DNA of 64,000 bases from Allorhizobium pseudoryzae (lineage in GTDB: Bacteria; Pseudomonadota; Alphaproteobacteria; Rhizobiales; Rhizobiaceae): positions 1,876,001-1,940,000 of the forward strand of contig NZ_CP049241.1 of the NCBI RefSeq assembly GCF_011046245.1. The letters run 5' to 3'. Below the pieces are notes generated by a model, which saw only the letters and a program-made list of their open reading frames with translations, was not told the DNA's origin and made no database searches. Within the stretch, counting starts at the first letter, position 1, and each line of letters opens with the position of its first letter. The position numbers and the translations under genes are program-made. Shown here piece by piece: positions 26,514-35,709 of this stretch.

Positions 26514-28715
26514 ATGCGGTTTGTCCCCTCTCATTTGCAGCGGTCCGCCGCGACCTTGGACGGTCGCTCGGCTGTCCGATCCATGCTGCTGATCTTTGCC
26601 GCCGTGATGATCTGCGTGTCCGCCATGGTCTTCACCGCGCTGGACCGCGTCGGTCATTACGCAAACCAGCTGGATGAGAACCGCTCACGCGAGGCCGTGT
26701 CCGGCGCGTTGCAGACGTTTCGCGAACAGCTGGCTGCGACCCTCCATGACTACGCCGCCTGGGACGATGCTGCCGAGAACGCCTATGTGCAGAAGGATAC
26801 CTCCTGGCTGGACCGCAACTTCGGCGAGATGAGCTTCGACAACCTGCTCTTCGACGTGTCTCTGATCCTCGATCACACCGGCCGACCTATCTCCGCCTAT
26901 TCCGATGGCGAGCGGATCCAGCCCGCTTTGGTCGATTTCGTGACGCCGGATGTTTGGACCCTCTTCGATCGGGTCCGCAACATGAAGGCGGATGATCGGC
27001 TGGAGGACACCGGCTTTGTCTCCACGACAAAGGGTATTGCGGCCGTGGCGATCGGCGTCATCCGCGCAAAGTCCGGCGTGCGCTCGGTTGCGCGGGAAGA
27101 GACGCGTTACGCGATCTTCTTTCGCCATCTGAGCCCGGCTACGGTCGAGCGGCTGTCGAAGGCGTATGTGCTGCCGGGCCTCACCCTGATGCCGCCCGCC
27201 GACCAGATTTCGCATATGGTGCCGATCATTAGCCCGACGGAGAGTGTGATCGGCGGGCTCTCCTGGGTGCCGCGTTCTCCCGGGGATACCAGCCTTGCCC
27301 AGGTGAGACCGCTCGTGTGGTGTGCGGTGGCTATGATCGCGATCTACATGCTGCTTCTGTTCGTCAGCGGCAATCAGGCGCTGGCGCGGCTGAGTGCCGA
27401 CGAGGCGACAGCCTTCCGTCTGGCGATGACGGACCGTCTCAGCGGGCTTGCCAATCGCTCCGGCCTGTTTGCGGGTCTCAGTGACCTGGTGGTGAAGGCC
27501 CAGAGCGAAGGGAAGGACGTGGCGCTTCTCTATCTCGATCTCGACGGCTTCAAGGAAGTCAACGATGCCTATGGCCATGCAACCGGTGATGTGCTGATCC
27601 GCAGCGTTTCGGCGGGGCTGCGTGTGCTGGCGGGCGAGGAGAGGGTGCTTGCGCGGCTCGGGGGCGATGAGTTCGCCATCGCCTTTGTCGGCTTCGACGT
27701 CCACAAGACGGCGGCCGAACTCTCCGAGCGCGTGCTGGATTTTCTGGGCGAGCCGCTGACGATGGGCGAACGCGTTGCCGTCATTGGCTGCAGCATCGGG
27801 CTTTCGGTGTCGCGCCGCGGACTGGTGCCGAGCGAGGAGCTGATCCGGCGCGCCGACATGGCCATGTACCGCTCCAAGGATGATGGCCGCGGCCGCTGGA
27901 CATTGTACGATCCCTCGATGGATGAGGAGCGTGAGGAACGCAATCTCCTGGAGCTTGATCTGCGGGCGGCGATCGATGCCGAGGAGATCACCGTCGTCTA
28001 CCAGCCGATTGCCGATTCCCGCAGCTTCCAGATCTACGGTGTCGAGGCGCTGGCACGGTGGACCCGCAAGGGTCACGGTCCCGTTTCACCGGATATCTTC
28101 ATTCCGATTGCGGAAAGTACCGGGCTGATCGATCTTCTGGGCCTGTGCGTGCTCAAGACGGCGTGCACGACGCTCAAGGACTGGCCCGGTCTTGCGCTGT
28201 CGGTCAACGTCTCTCCGGGCCAGTTCCGCGATCCGGCCTTCGTCAGCCGCGTCGGCAAGGTGCTGGAGGAGACGAAGATCGATCCGTCCCGGCTCACCCT
28301 CGAGCTCACGGAAACCTATTTCATCCAGAACCCCCAGCGTGCCCGCAAGACGCTCGATCTGCTGCGACAAACGGGGGTCAAGATCGCGCTGGACGATTTC
28401 GGCTCGGGCTTCTCAAGCGTCGGGTACCTGCGGCAGTTCGGGTTCGACAGGATCAAGCTCGACAAGTCGCTGGTGGACAGTGTTGGCGAAAACGCCCGTG
28501 CGGTCGAGATGCTGCGTGCCACCGTGGCGCTGGCCCGTTCGCTCGACATGCCGGTGACGGCGGAGGGCGTCGAGAGCGAGGCGCAAGCGATTGCCCTGCG
28601 CCAGGCTGGGTGCGACCTTCTTCAGGGATTCCTGTTCGGAAAGCCGATGGGCGCCGAAGACATCGCTCATTTGCGACGCACCGGACCGCTGCTGCAACTG
28701 TCGAACATCGCCTGA
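26514..28715 (+). CDS. CHASE4-GGDEF-EAL cyclic di-GMP turnover protein
   Basis: A 733-aa membrane protein. An N-terminal helix (residues about 24-44), a periplasmic CHASE4-type sensor (45-260, with LHDYAAWDDA typical of the family) and a second helix near 270-290 precede the output domains. The GGDEF domain has an intact RLGGDEF near residue 383. The EAL domain has YGVEALARW near residue 510, plus LTETYF, LDDFGSGFSS and AEGVES, so phosphodiesterase activity is expected. The same protein may both make and break cyclic di-GMP in response to a periplasmic signal. Monocistronic. Confidence 0.92.
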   Translation: MRFVPSHLQRSAATLDGRSAVRSMLLIFAAVMICVSAMVFTALDRVGHYANQLDENRSREAVSGALQTFREQLAATLHDYAAWDDAAENAYVQKDTSWLDRNFGEMSFDNLLFDVSLILDHTGRPISAYSDGERIQPALVDFVTPDVWTLFDRVRNMKADDRLEDTGFVSTTKGIAAVAIGVIRAKSGVRSVAREETRYAIFFRHLSPATVERLSKAYVLPGLTLMPPADQISHMVPIISPTESVIGGLSWVPRSPGDTSLAQVRPLVWCAVAMIAIYMLLLFVSGNQALARLSADEATAFRLAMTDRLSGLANRSGLFAGLSDLVVKAQSEGKDVALLYLDLDGFKEVNDAYGHATGDVLIRSVSAGLRVLAGEERVLARLGGDEFAIAFVGFDVHKTAAELSERVLDFLGEPLTMGERVAVIGCSIGLSVSRRGLVPSEELIRRADMAMYRSKDDGRGRWTLYDPSMDEEREERNLLELDLRAAIDAEEITVVYQPIADSRSFQIYGVEALARWTRKGHGPVSPDIFIPIAESTGLIDLLGLCVLKTACTTLKDWPGLALSVNVSPGQFRDPAFVSRVGKVLEETKIDPSRLTLELTETYFIQNPQRARKTLDLLRQTGVKIALDDFGSGFSSVGYLRQFGFDRIKLDKSLVDSVGENARAVEMLRATVALARSLDMPVTAEGVESEAQAIALRQAGCDLLQGFLFGKPMGAEDIAHLRRTGPLLQLSNIA

Positions 28716-28731
28716 ACCGGTTGGCGGGGTC

Positions 28732-29679
28732 TCAACTGCCGAGATGTTTTTGTCCGCGCTTGCGGGCGAGTTCGATCTGGCGTTGACGCTGGCGGTAACG
28801 CTCGCGATCGTCTTCCGTGCGCGTCTCGAAGCAGTGCGGGCAGGACACCCCTTCCTCGAACTTCGGCGAAGCCCGATCCTCTTCGGTCAGCGGTTCGCGG
28901 CAGGCATGGCAGAGCTTGTGTTCGCCTTCCTGCAGGCCGTGGGTCACCGACACGCGCTCATCGAAGACGAAGCAGGCCCCTTCCCAGAGGCTTTCCTCTT
29001 CCGGCACCTCTTCCAGATATTTCAGGATGCCGCCCTTGAGGTGATAGACCTCGTCGAAACCCTGCTCCTTCATGAAGGCGGTCGCCTTCTCGCAGCGGAT
29101 GCCGCCGGTGCAGTACATGGCGATCTTCGGCTTGTTGTGCAGGCCGGTATTGTTTTTCACCCAGTCGGGAAACTCGCGGAAGGTCTTCGTCTTCGGGTCA
29201 ACCGCGCCCTTGAAGATGCCGATGGCCGTTTCGTAATCGTTGCGGGTGTCGATCACGATGGTTTCCGGATCGGTGATCAGCGCGTTCCAGTCCTTCGGAT
29301 CGACATAGGTGCCGACGATGCGGTTGGGATCGATGTCCTCGACCCCCATCGTGACGATTTCCTTCTTCAGGCGCACCTTCATGCGCAGGAAGGGCATCTT
29401 GGAGGCGCGGCTTTCCTTGTGCTCCAAAGCGCCAAATTCCGGCTGTGCCCGAAGATAGGCCAGCACCTTGGCAATGCCCTCGTCGGGGCCGGCGATCGTG
29501 CCGTTGATGCCTTCGCGGGCGAGAAGCAGGGTCCCCTTCACGCCGTTCTCCTCGCAAAGCGCCTGCAGCGGCTCGCGCACGGATTGATAGCGATCGAAAC
29601 GCGCAAAGTGATAGAGCGCGGCAACGAGGAAGGAGCCGGTTTTGGTGCCGGATGCGGAAGCGGTCAGAGTGTCGGTCAT
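28732..29679 (-). CDS. trhO: tRNA uridine(34) hydroxylase, rhodanese family
   Basis: A 315-aa YceA/TrhO-type protein that hydroxylates U34 in the anticodon wobble position as the first step to 5-methoxyuridine or cmo5U. It has an N-terminal acylphosphatase-like domain, a central rhodanese domain with the active-site Cys in [10 protein letters not shown] near residue 187, and a C-terminal region with a Cys pair ([12 protein letters not shown]) that may bind zinc. The ATG at 29679 is used because the protein then begins with the normal variable leader; the in-frame upstream start would add a basic tail. Confidence 0.9.
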   Translation of the reverse strand: MTDTLTASASGTKTGSFLVAALYHFARFDRYQSVREPLQALCEENGVKGTLLLAREGINGTIAGPDEGIAKVLAYLRAQPEFGALEHKESRASKMPFLRMKVRLKKEIVTMGVEDIDPNRIVGTYVDPKDWNALITDPETIVIDTRNDYETAIGIFKGAVDPKTKTFREFPDWVKNNTGLHNKPKIAMYCTGGIRCEKATAFMKEQGFDEVYHLKGGILKYLEEVPEEESLWEGACFVFDERVSVTHGLQEGEHKLCHACREPLTEEDRASPKFEEGVSCPHCFETRTEDDRERYRQRQRQIELARKRGQKHLGS

Positions 29680-29838
29680 GGGCGGGGCAATACTGCCAAA
29701 CGGCCTGCAACGCAACGGATTTCCGCGCCTCCCGTCACCTTTGACTTTCGTCAAGAGAGACGGCTCGGAGCGACGAAAAACACCCTTCCGCCGGTCTGGC
29801 GAAAGGGTGCTTGCGCCTCAAGGAAGAGGAAAGCTTGA

Positions 29839-31578
29839 TCAGGCGGCGCTGGCAAAGCGCGGCGAACGCGTCTGGCCGTCCAGCGTGAACTGCACCATCA
29901 GCTCCCGCAGGCGGGCGGCTTCGGCGGCAAGTGCGGAGGAGGATGCGCTGGTTTCCTCCACCATGGCTGCGTTCTTCTGCGTGCTCTGGTCCATGTGGTT
30001 GACCGCCGTGTTGATCTCGCCAAGTCCGGTCGATTGCTCGCGGGCCGAGGTGGCAATCGCGCCGACATGCTCGTTGATCGCGATGATCAACTTGCCGATG
30101 GTGCTGAGTGCTGCGCCCGTATCGGAGACCAGTTTCACGCCGGCTTCCACCTCGTTGGTCGAGTTCTGGATGAGTGCCTTGATTTCCTTCGCCGCATTCG
30201 CCGAGCGCTGGGCCAGTTCGCGGACTTCCTGAGCGACGACGGCAAAACCCTTGCCGGCGTCACCGGCGCGGGCGGCTTCGACACCCGCGTTCAGCGCGAG
30301 CAGGTTGGTCTGGAAGGCGATGTCGTCGATGACGCCGATGATCGAGGAGATCTGCGCCGCGGAGTTTTCGATGCGGCTCATGGCTTCGACCGCTTGCGAG
30401 ACAACGGTGCCGGAGCGCGAGGCGCTGTCATTGGCCTCGGTTGCGACACGGCGAGCCTCTTCCGTCCGCTGCAGCGAGGAGGAGACGTTGGCGGTGATCT
30501 CGTCGAGAGCGGCTGCGGTTTCCTCCAGCGAGGCTGCCTGCTGCTCGGTGCGGCGGGACAGGTCGTTGGTATTGCCGGCGATGTTCTGCGTGCCGGCGTC
30601 GATGTTCATCGCGGCCGTGACGACCACCGACAGCGTCTGGCGCAACTGGCGCACAGCGTTGTTGAAGTTGGTGCGCAGCTCTTCGTATTCCGGAGCAAAA
30701 CGATCGTTGAGCTCAATCGTCATGTCGCCGAGCGACAGCGCACGCAGGCCATCGGCAAGCGCATTGTCGGCCTGGGTCATGGCGGACAGGCGCGCGTGGT
30801 CTGCCTTTTCCTTCGTCCGGCGCTCGATTTCCAGTTCCTCACGGGACGAATTGGCGTCCTGCTGCAGCTTGGCGGTCTGGGCGACGCTATCCTTGAAATA
30901 CTGGACCGCGCGGGACATCTCGCCGATTTCGTCAATCCGCTCCTGGTTCGGAACGGGTGTGTCGAGTGCGCCGGACGAGAGCTTGTTCATCACGCCAGAC
31001 AAGGACGTCAGCGGCTGGGTGATCGAGCGCAGGAGCACGGTGAGTGCGAGCGCCGAGGCCAGCAAAGTGAGGCCGGCGATCGCCGCAAGACCGGTCAGCG
31101 AGTTCCAGGTGTTGGCCATGATGGAGCCGGTATCGAAGGCGAGCACCATCGTGCCGATGGTCATCTCCTTGTTCTCTTCCGTATGCTTCAGAGGCACGAC
31201 GGAGAAGCGCAACTGGGCATTGTCGTCTTCGGGCTGCGCCTTGCCGGCCGCGTTCACGCTGGCGGTGACGGCGGTCGCATCGCCGGAAGAGAAAAAGGCC
31301 TTGCCGGTGTTGTCGAGTACGACAGCGCCCTTGAAATCCGGATCCGTCGCAACCGGTTCAAACGTTGCCTGCGCCAGGCCCTTGTCGAACTGCCACATGG
31401 CGGTCGCAGCACCTGAGGTCGTCATGGAGGCGGTGAGCCTCACCTTGTTGTCGAACATCTCCTTGGCGGACCCGGCCTGCGACCAGCCTGAATAGACCGA
31501 CAGCGCGGCGGAGCCGATCAGGATCAGGGCCAGCGATGGCAGCATGACCTGCATGCGGATGGATTTGCTTTTGAACAT
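29839..31578 (-). CDS. methyl-accepting chemotaxis protein
   Basis: A 579-aa chemoreceptor. A first membrane helix (about residues 10-30), a periplasmic domain of about 140 aa with a single-Cache-like look, a second helix near 180-200, a HAMP domain after it, and the signalling tip around IDDIAFQTNLLALNAGVEAARAG near residue 420 are all visible. No CheR-docking pentapeptide is seen at the C-terminus (it ends PRFASAA). A solute-binding protein gene ends 52 bases upstream on the same strand, so the two are probably one operon. Confidence 0.92.
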   Translation of the reverse strand: MFKSKSIRMQVMLPSLALILIGSAALSVYSGWSQAGSAKEMFDNKVRLTASMTTSGAATAMWQFDKGLAQATFEPVATDPDFKGAVVLDNTGKAFFSSGDATAVTASVNAAGKAQPEDDNAQLRFSVVPLKHTEENKEMTIGTMVLAFDTGSIMANTWNSLTGLAAIAGLTLLASALALTVLLRSITQPLTSLSGVMNKLSSGALDTPVPNQERIDEIGEMSRAVQYFKDSVAQTAKLQQDANSSREELEIERRTKEKADHARLSAMTQADNALADGLRALSLGDMTIELNDRFAPEYEELRTNFNNAVRQLRQTLSVVVTAAMNIDAGTQNIAGNTNDLSRRTEQQAASLEETAAALDEITANVSSSLQRTEEARRVATEANDSASRSGTVVSQAVEAMSRIENSAAQISSIIGVIDDIAFQTNLLALNAGVEAARAGDAGKGFAVVAQEVRELAQRSANAAKEIKALIQNSTNEVEAGVKLVSDTGAALSTIGKLIIAINEHVGAIATSAREQSTGLGEINTAVNHMDQSTQKNAAMVEETSASSSALAAEAARLRELMVQFTLDGQTRSPRFASAA

Positions 31579-31629
31579 GGGGATCTTCCCGGATCTTGAA
31601 TACGGCTGCGTGTTGAAAAGGAGTGGGGG

Positions 31630-32493
31630 TTATTTCTGCGGATCGAACCAGTATTTCGCATCCATCGCGAGGATATCGTCCGGCAGGTTCGGATTGGGGA
31701 TCTTGATGATGGTGCGGGTCTTCAGGTCGCCCTTGTCGAAGGCGAGCTTGATGTCGGGGTTGGACAGAAACACCTCCTCGAAGGAACCGTCTCTCCATGC
31801 GATCTCGAGGCCCCGCAGAAGATCGTCGCGCAGTTCCGGCTTCGACTTGGAGACGTAAAAGATCGACGCCGAGGGGTGTTGCAGCACAAGCGTCTTTTCC
31901 ACCGCAAGGCCCGGCACGTCGGTCACCTGCTTGGCTTGTTCATTGAGCGCTTCGTTGACGCCGCGGGCAAAATAATCGCCGCGCTGGCCAAGCGTCATCC
32001 GGTAGAGGTTCTTCTGCGGACCGGTGCGGACGGTGAGGCCTGACTTGCGCAGCACATCGACGTCCGCCCATCCGGTGCCCTGCAAGGCAATGAAGTTTTT
32101 GAGGTCGGAGAGCGTCTTGACCTTGCTGAGCTCGTTCTGACGGGCGCCGTCGATCAGAAACAGGCGATAGCCGCCCAGTCCGCGGTCGATCGGAAAGGGA
32201 ACCGACAGGAGCTTACCCGAGACGGCCTTGGCGGCGTTCACCCAGGCAATGTCGATCTCGGCGCCATTGGCAATGGCATCCACCATGCCGGCATTCGAGC
32301 TGTAGCCCGTCGGCGACGGCTTCAGCACATAGGGTTTGCCGGATTTTTCGATCGCCAGCTGAAGCACCTGGAAACCAAGGGTCTTTTCCTTGTTGCCGGC
32401 GGAATTGTAATAAAGGTCGTATTTCTGATCGGCGGAGGCGGGGCCGGAAAGGCAGAAGGCCGCAACGGCCATGACGCAAAGGCTGAAACGCAT
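31630..32493 (-). CDS. solute-binding protein paired with the chemoreceptor
   Basis: A 287-aa periplasmic protein: signal peptide (MRFSLCVMAVAAFCLSGPASA) then a type 2 binding-protein fold resembling the PhnD/SBP_bac_3 groups. The region PTGYSSNAGMVDAIANGAEIDIAWVN is typical of the hinge and ligand pocket. The ATG at 32493 fits the signal peptide; the longer open frame is not supported. No permease or ATPase is nearby. Because the next gene on the strand is a chemoreceptor, it may present a ligand to that receptor, but this is inference. Confidence 0.8.
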   Translation of the reverse strand: MRFSLCVMAVAAFCLSGPASADQKYDLYYNSAGNKEKTLGFQVLQLAIEKSGKPYVLKPSPTGYSSNAGMVDAIANGAEIDIAWVNAAKAVSGKLLSVPFPIDRGLGGYRLFLIDGARQNELSKVKTLSDLKNFIALQGTGWADVDVLRKSGLTVRTGPQKNLYRMTLGQRGDYFARGVNEALNEQAKQVTDVPGLAVEKTLVLQHPSASIFYVSKSKPELRDDLLRGLEIAWRDGSFEEVFLSNPDIKLAFDKGDLKTRTIIKIPNPNLPDDILAMDAKYWFDPQK

Positions 32494-32629
32494 CAACACA
32501 GGCAATATCCTCGTCAAACACGCAGGAGCTTGGCCGTCGCCGGTTAACAGTACTTGAATCAGATTTGCGAAAAGTAGCACTTTATGGGCGGTGCAACAGG
32601 AAGTGGCCTGTGAGGGCGCCGGGCAGGCG

Positions 32630-33535
32630 TCAGGATGCCTCCGACCAGAGCATTTCGATGATCTTGCCTTCGGTGACCGGATCGTCTCGGAAGACGAACT
32701 GCGCGCGCTCCAGGGCCTCCTCCCGCAAGGCCTGCTGGCGCGTGATGATTGCGGCAATCAGGAGCGCCAGCGTGTCGCTGGTGCCGAAACCCTCCGGATC
32801 CTCGTTCACCGTCTGCGTCAGAACGCTGAGATCGTGTTCGTGGCCAAGCAGATCGACCAAGAGTTTCGCCTCGTTCCGTTTGGCCGTCATGGCGGAGGGC
32901 CACAGGTCGCGCATGAGGGACAGGTGCATCCAGTAAACCTGACCGCGCTTGCGCAATGCGTGAAACGCCTCCGCCTCATGGTTGCTGCGGCAGTGCATCA
33001 GCGCAAGCTGGGCCTTCCGCTGCTGTTTCGTCCAGACCTTGCCGAGCCGGCGGGCGGTATGATTGCGGCTGTCTTGGATGTCGAGCCGTTCGAGGGCGGC
33101 AATCGCCTCGCCGCAGCTCTCGATCGCACGGGCAATCTTCTGCGGCAGATCCACTTCGCTATCGGCGATGCGGTCGCGCCGCTCCATCAGCGTGCGGGAA
33201 GCCTGCGAAAGCGCGGTGAATTCCTCGGCGGAGGCGGCCAGCGTGGCGAGGTAATCGACGGTTTCCACCAGGGCCGTCGCATCCCGCACGGCCGATAGCG
33301 AACGGGCGATGTCGCGGATGCGGGCGTTTTCGCACGCCCGAAACTCTTTCGCATCCGGTGAGACCACCCGATAGAGCGCCCGCAGCCGCTTGAAACGCTT
33401 GCGGGCGGCATGGATTGCAGCATGCGGGCCATCGGGCTGATCGGAGAGGGCAGCCACCGCTTTTTCGAGCTGCGAGCGACCGACCGAGATGAATTCGTGG
33501 GTGAAGCGTTTAGACGGTCGGATGCGAAAGGCCAT
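32630..33535 (-). CDS. CHAD domain protein
   Basis: A 301-aa mostly helical protein with the CHAD fold: conserved His and basic residues occur in HAARKRFKRLRALYR near residue 40 and HALRKRGQVYWMHL near residue 190. CHAD domains bind polyphosphate granules. The gene starts inside the end of the CYTH gene (26-base overlap), so the two are translationally coupled. In many bacteria CYTH and CHAD are one polypeptide; here they are separate. Confidence 0.88.
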   Translation of the reverse strand: MAFRIRPSKRFTHEFISVGRSQLEKAVAALSDQPDGPHAAIHAARKRFKRLRALYRVVSPDAKEFRACENARIRDIARSLSAVRDATALVETVDYLATLAASAEEFTALSQASRTLMERRDRIADSEVDLPQKIARAIESCGEAIAALERLDIQDSRNHTARRLGKVWTKQQRKAQLALMHCRSNHEAEAFHALRKRGQVYWMHLSLMRDLWPSAMTAKRNEAKLLVDLLGHEHDLSVLTQTVNEDPEGFGTSDTLALLIAAIITRQQALREEALERAQFVFRDDPVTEGKIIEMLWSEAS

Positions 33536-34007
33536 GCAGCAGCTCCCTCGGCAGGCCTTCCATCGCCATCACCATGTTGGAATAACGACGGTCGCCGGTG
33601 ACCTCCCGTCCGATCCAGACCGGGATCGGCGGGGTCTCGTCTTCGCTCCCGAGTTCCAGTTCGGCGACCACCAGCCCCTCATAGGCACCGCGGAAGACAT
33701 CGATCTCCCAGACCAGCCCATCGCGGGGCACATTGTAGCGCACCTTTTCGATGGCGGTTCCGACACCGGCCCTGATCAGCTCCTCGGCATCGCCAACCGG
33801 GATCTCGTATTCGTATTCGTCACGCGCCAGAAGGTTCCGGCCGATCTTGACCGTCAACCTGGCCGTCTTGTGATCCAGCAGGCGGACCCGCACACTGCGG
33901 TCCTCGCCAACCGCCACGTAAGCCTGGATCAGGTCGGCCGAGGATGTCGCTTCTGTCCGCCACGCATCCGAGCGGACGAGGAATTTCCGTTCGATCTCCT
34001 TGGCCAT
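33510..34007 (-). CDS. CYTH domain protein (triphosphate tunnel enzyme family)
   Basis: A 165-aa CYTH domain. The ExExK signature that lines the catalytic tunnel is seen as EIERKF at residues 4-9. Alternating charged strands such as SVRVRLLDHKTARLTVKIG follow. Family members hydrolyse inorganic triphosphate or make cyclic AMP, and bacterial stand-alone forms are usually triphosphatases. It is 26 bases overlapped with the CHAD gene, suggesting a role in polyphosphate or triphosphate metabolism. Confidence 0.9.
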   Translation of the reverse strand: MAKEIERKFLVRSDAWRTEATSSADLIQAYVAVGEDRSVRVRLLDHKTARLTVKIGRNLLARDEYEYEIPVGDAEELIRAGVGTAIEKVRYNVPRDGLVWEIDVFRGAYEGLVVAELELGSEDETPPIPVWIGREVTGDRRYSNMVMAMEGLPRELLHGLSHPTV

Positions 34008-34181
34008 GGCCTCTCCTTACGTCAGCTTTCATGACAGCGACATATACGCATGAGTGCGTTCTTCGTTGCAAGCGGCAGCGTCAGGGCCTTCGTCAAACGC
34101 CCCTCGACAGACGGAGTGCGGCACGCTATCTCAGGCGCAGTTTTTCAATCGTTTCAATTCACCACGTGCGGGAGATCGATC

Positions 34182-34820
34182 ATGAACGCGAAGACCCAGA
34201 ACCTGCTCTCCATCCTGAAGCTGCAGCCGGTCGTGCCGGTTCTGATCGTCGAGGATGCCGCCTCCGCCGTGCCGCTGGCGCGCGCGCTCGTGGCGGGCGG
34301 GCTGAAGGCGATCGAGATCACCCTGCGCACGCCGGCAGCACTCGATGCCGTCAAGGCGGTTGCCGCCGAGGTGGAAGGCGCTCATGTCGGTGCCGGCACG
34401 ATCCTCAACGCCCGGGACTATGAGGCTGCCGTGAAGGCCGGCTCCACCTTCATCGTCAGCCCGGGCGTCGCGCCCGGCGTTCTCTCGGCAGCCAAGGATT
34501 CGTCGGTTCCGCTTTTGCCGGGTGCGGCGACCGCAAGCGAAGTCATGACGCTGCGCGAGGCCGGCTACGAGGTGCTGAAATTCTTCCCCGCCGAGCAGGC
34601 CGGTGGCGCCGCTTATTTGAAGGCGCTGTCGTCGCCGCTCGCCGGAACCGTGTTCTGCCCGACCGGCGGCATTTCGCTCAAGAACGCGCATGACTATCTG
34701 TCGCTGCCGAACGTCGTCTGCGTTGGCGGTTCGTGGGTTGCGCCGAAGGATCTGGTGGCGGCCGGCGATTGGGCGGGCATCACGAAACTGGCATCGGAAG
34801 CCGCAGCGCTGAAAGCCTGA
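34182..34820 (+). CDS. eda: 2-keto-3-deoxy-6-phosphogluconate aldolase
   Basis: Class I aldolase of the Entner-Doudoroff pathway, splitting KDPG into pyruvate and glyceraldehyde 3-phosphate, 212 aa. The catalytic Glu is in KAIEITLRTP near residue 45, and the Schiff-base Lys in VLKFFPAEQAGG near residue 133. The FCPTGGI and VGGSWV phosphate-site motifs follow. The ATG at 34182 is chosen after GGGAG; the open frame upstream runs through non-coding sequence. A related 6-phospho-galactonate aldolase cannot be excluded but the motif set favours Eda. Confidence 0.93.
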   Translation: MNAKTQNLLSILKLQPVVPVLIVEDAASAVPLARALVAGGLKAIEITLRTPAALDAVKAVAAEVEGAHVGAGTILNARDYEAAVKAGSTFIVSPGVAPGVLSAAKDSSVPLLPGAATASEVMTLREAGYEVLKFFPAEQAGGAAYLKALSSPLAGTVFCPTGGISLKNAHDYLSLPNVVCVGGSWVAPKDLVAAGDWAGITKLASEAAALKA

Positions 34821-34851
34821 TTGCCTTTGTAAAACGGCAGAACCTTCCTAT

Positions 34852-34880
34852 CTGTCTCCCTGAGATCAACAGGGAGACAG
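34852..34880 (+). promoter_or_regulatory. hairpin covering the ribosome binding site of the DUF533 gene
   Basis: Perfect 11-base inverted repeat (34852-34862 CTGTCTCCCTG against 34870-34880 CAGGGAGACAG) with loop AGATCAA. The right arm contains the AGGGAG Shine-Dalgarno of the gene starting at 34884. There is no T-run, so it is not a simple terminator. It may hold the ribosome binding site closed. Confidence 0.65.
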
Positions 34881-34883
34881 TTC

Positions 34884-35582
34884 ATGTTCGACGCCAAGAA
34901 GCTTCTTGACCAGTTCCTCGGATCGCAGATCCCCGGCCTGTCCGGATCGGTCAAGGACCGCGCCGGGCAGATGAGCGGATATGCTCGCAACAACCCGATG
35001 AAGACGAGCGCGCTCGCTGCAGCGATCCTCGGCACCAAGACCGGTCGCAAGCTCGCCGGCAATGTCGCAACGCTGGGGGGCGTTGCTGCGATCGCCGGCC
35101 TCGGTTATCTTGCCTACAAGAATTACCAGTCCGGTTCCAAGCCGCAGGGTGTGCCGCAGGATACGGCGGCGCTGGAGCCGCCGACGGATTCGCCGTTCCA
35201 TCCGCAATCCGCCGCGCTTACCAATGATTTTGCCCTGACGCTGCTGCGCGCAATGATCGCCGCTGCCAAGGCCGATGGTCATATCGATGCCTTCGAGCGG
35301 CAGAACATCATGCAGAAGGTGCATGAGGTGGACCTGGGCGCCGAGGCGGAAGCCTTTCTCGCCCGGGAGCTGGCCGATCCGATCGATCTCGACGCGCTGG
35401 TGGCCGCGGGCCGCACCGAGGAGCAGCGGGTGGAAATCTACACCGCCTCCCGCCTCGCCATCGATCCCGATACACGGGCCGAGCGGGGGTATCTCGATCT
35501 GCTCGCCGGCCGGCTGAAGCTGCCAGATGCGCTGGTCGATCATATCGAGGCGACCGTGTCCTCGGCCAAGGTCTCCCTCTGA
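34884..35582 (+). CDS. DUF533 (YebE-like) membrane-associated protein
   Basis: A 232-aa protein with a Gly/Ala-rich N-terminal segment containing one probable membrane helix (near residue 65, LGGVAAIAGLGYLAY) and a C-terminal helical domain of the TerB/DUF533 kind starting at TLLRAMIAAAKADGHIDAFE. DUF533 proteins occur widely in proteobacteria but their function is not known. The start codon is 3 bases after the hairpin that hides its Shine-Dalgarno, so translation is likely controlled. Confidence 0.8.
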   Translation: MFDAKKLLDQFLGSQIPGLSGSVKDRAGQMSGYARNNPMKTSALAAAILGTKTGRKLAGNVATLGGVAAIAGLGYLAYKNYQSGSKPQGVPQDTAALEPPTDSPFHPQSAALTNDFALTLLRAMIAAAKADGHIDAFERQNIMQKVHEVDLGAEAEAFLARELADPIDLDALVAAGRTEEQRVEIYTASRLAIDPDTRAERGYLDLLAGRLKLPDALVDHIEATVSSAKVSL

Positions 35583-35709
35583 GCCCTTTGTGCTTCTCAT
35601 ATCGAGCGCTGACGACATCGATCCTTGCATTATCAATCCTGCGACAAGGCGGCGGTTGCCTTTGCCGGCCGCCTCTCGTAATCCTCGGGATAGAACGAGG
35701 GGGAACTCG

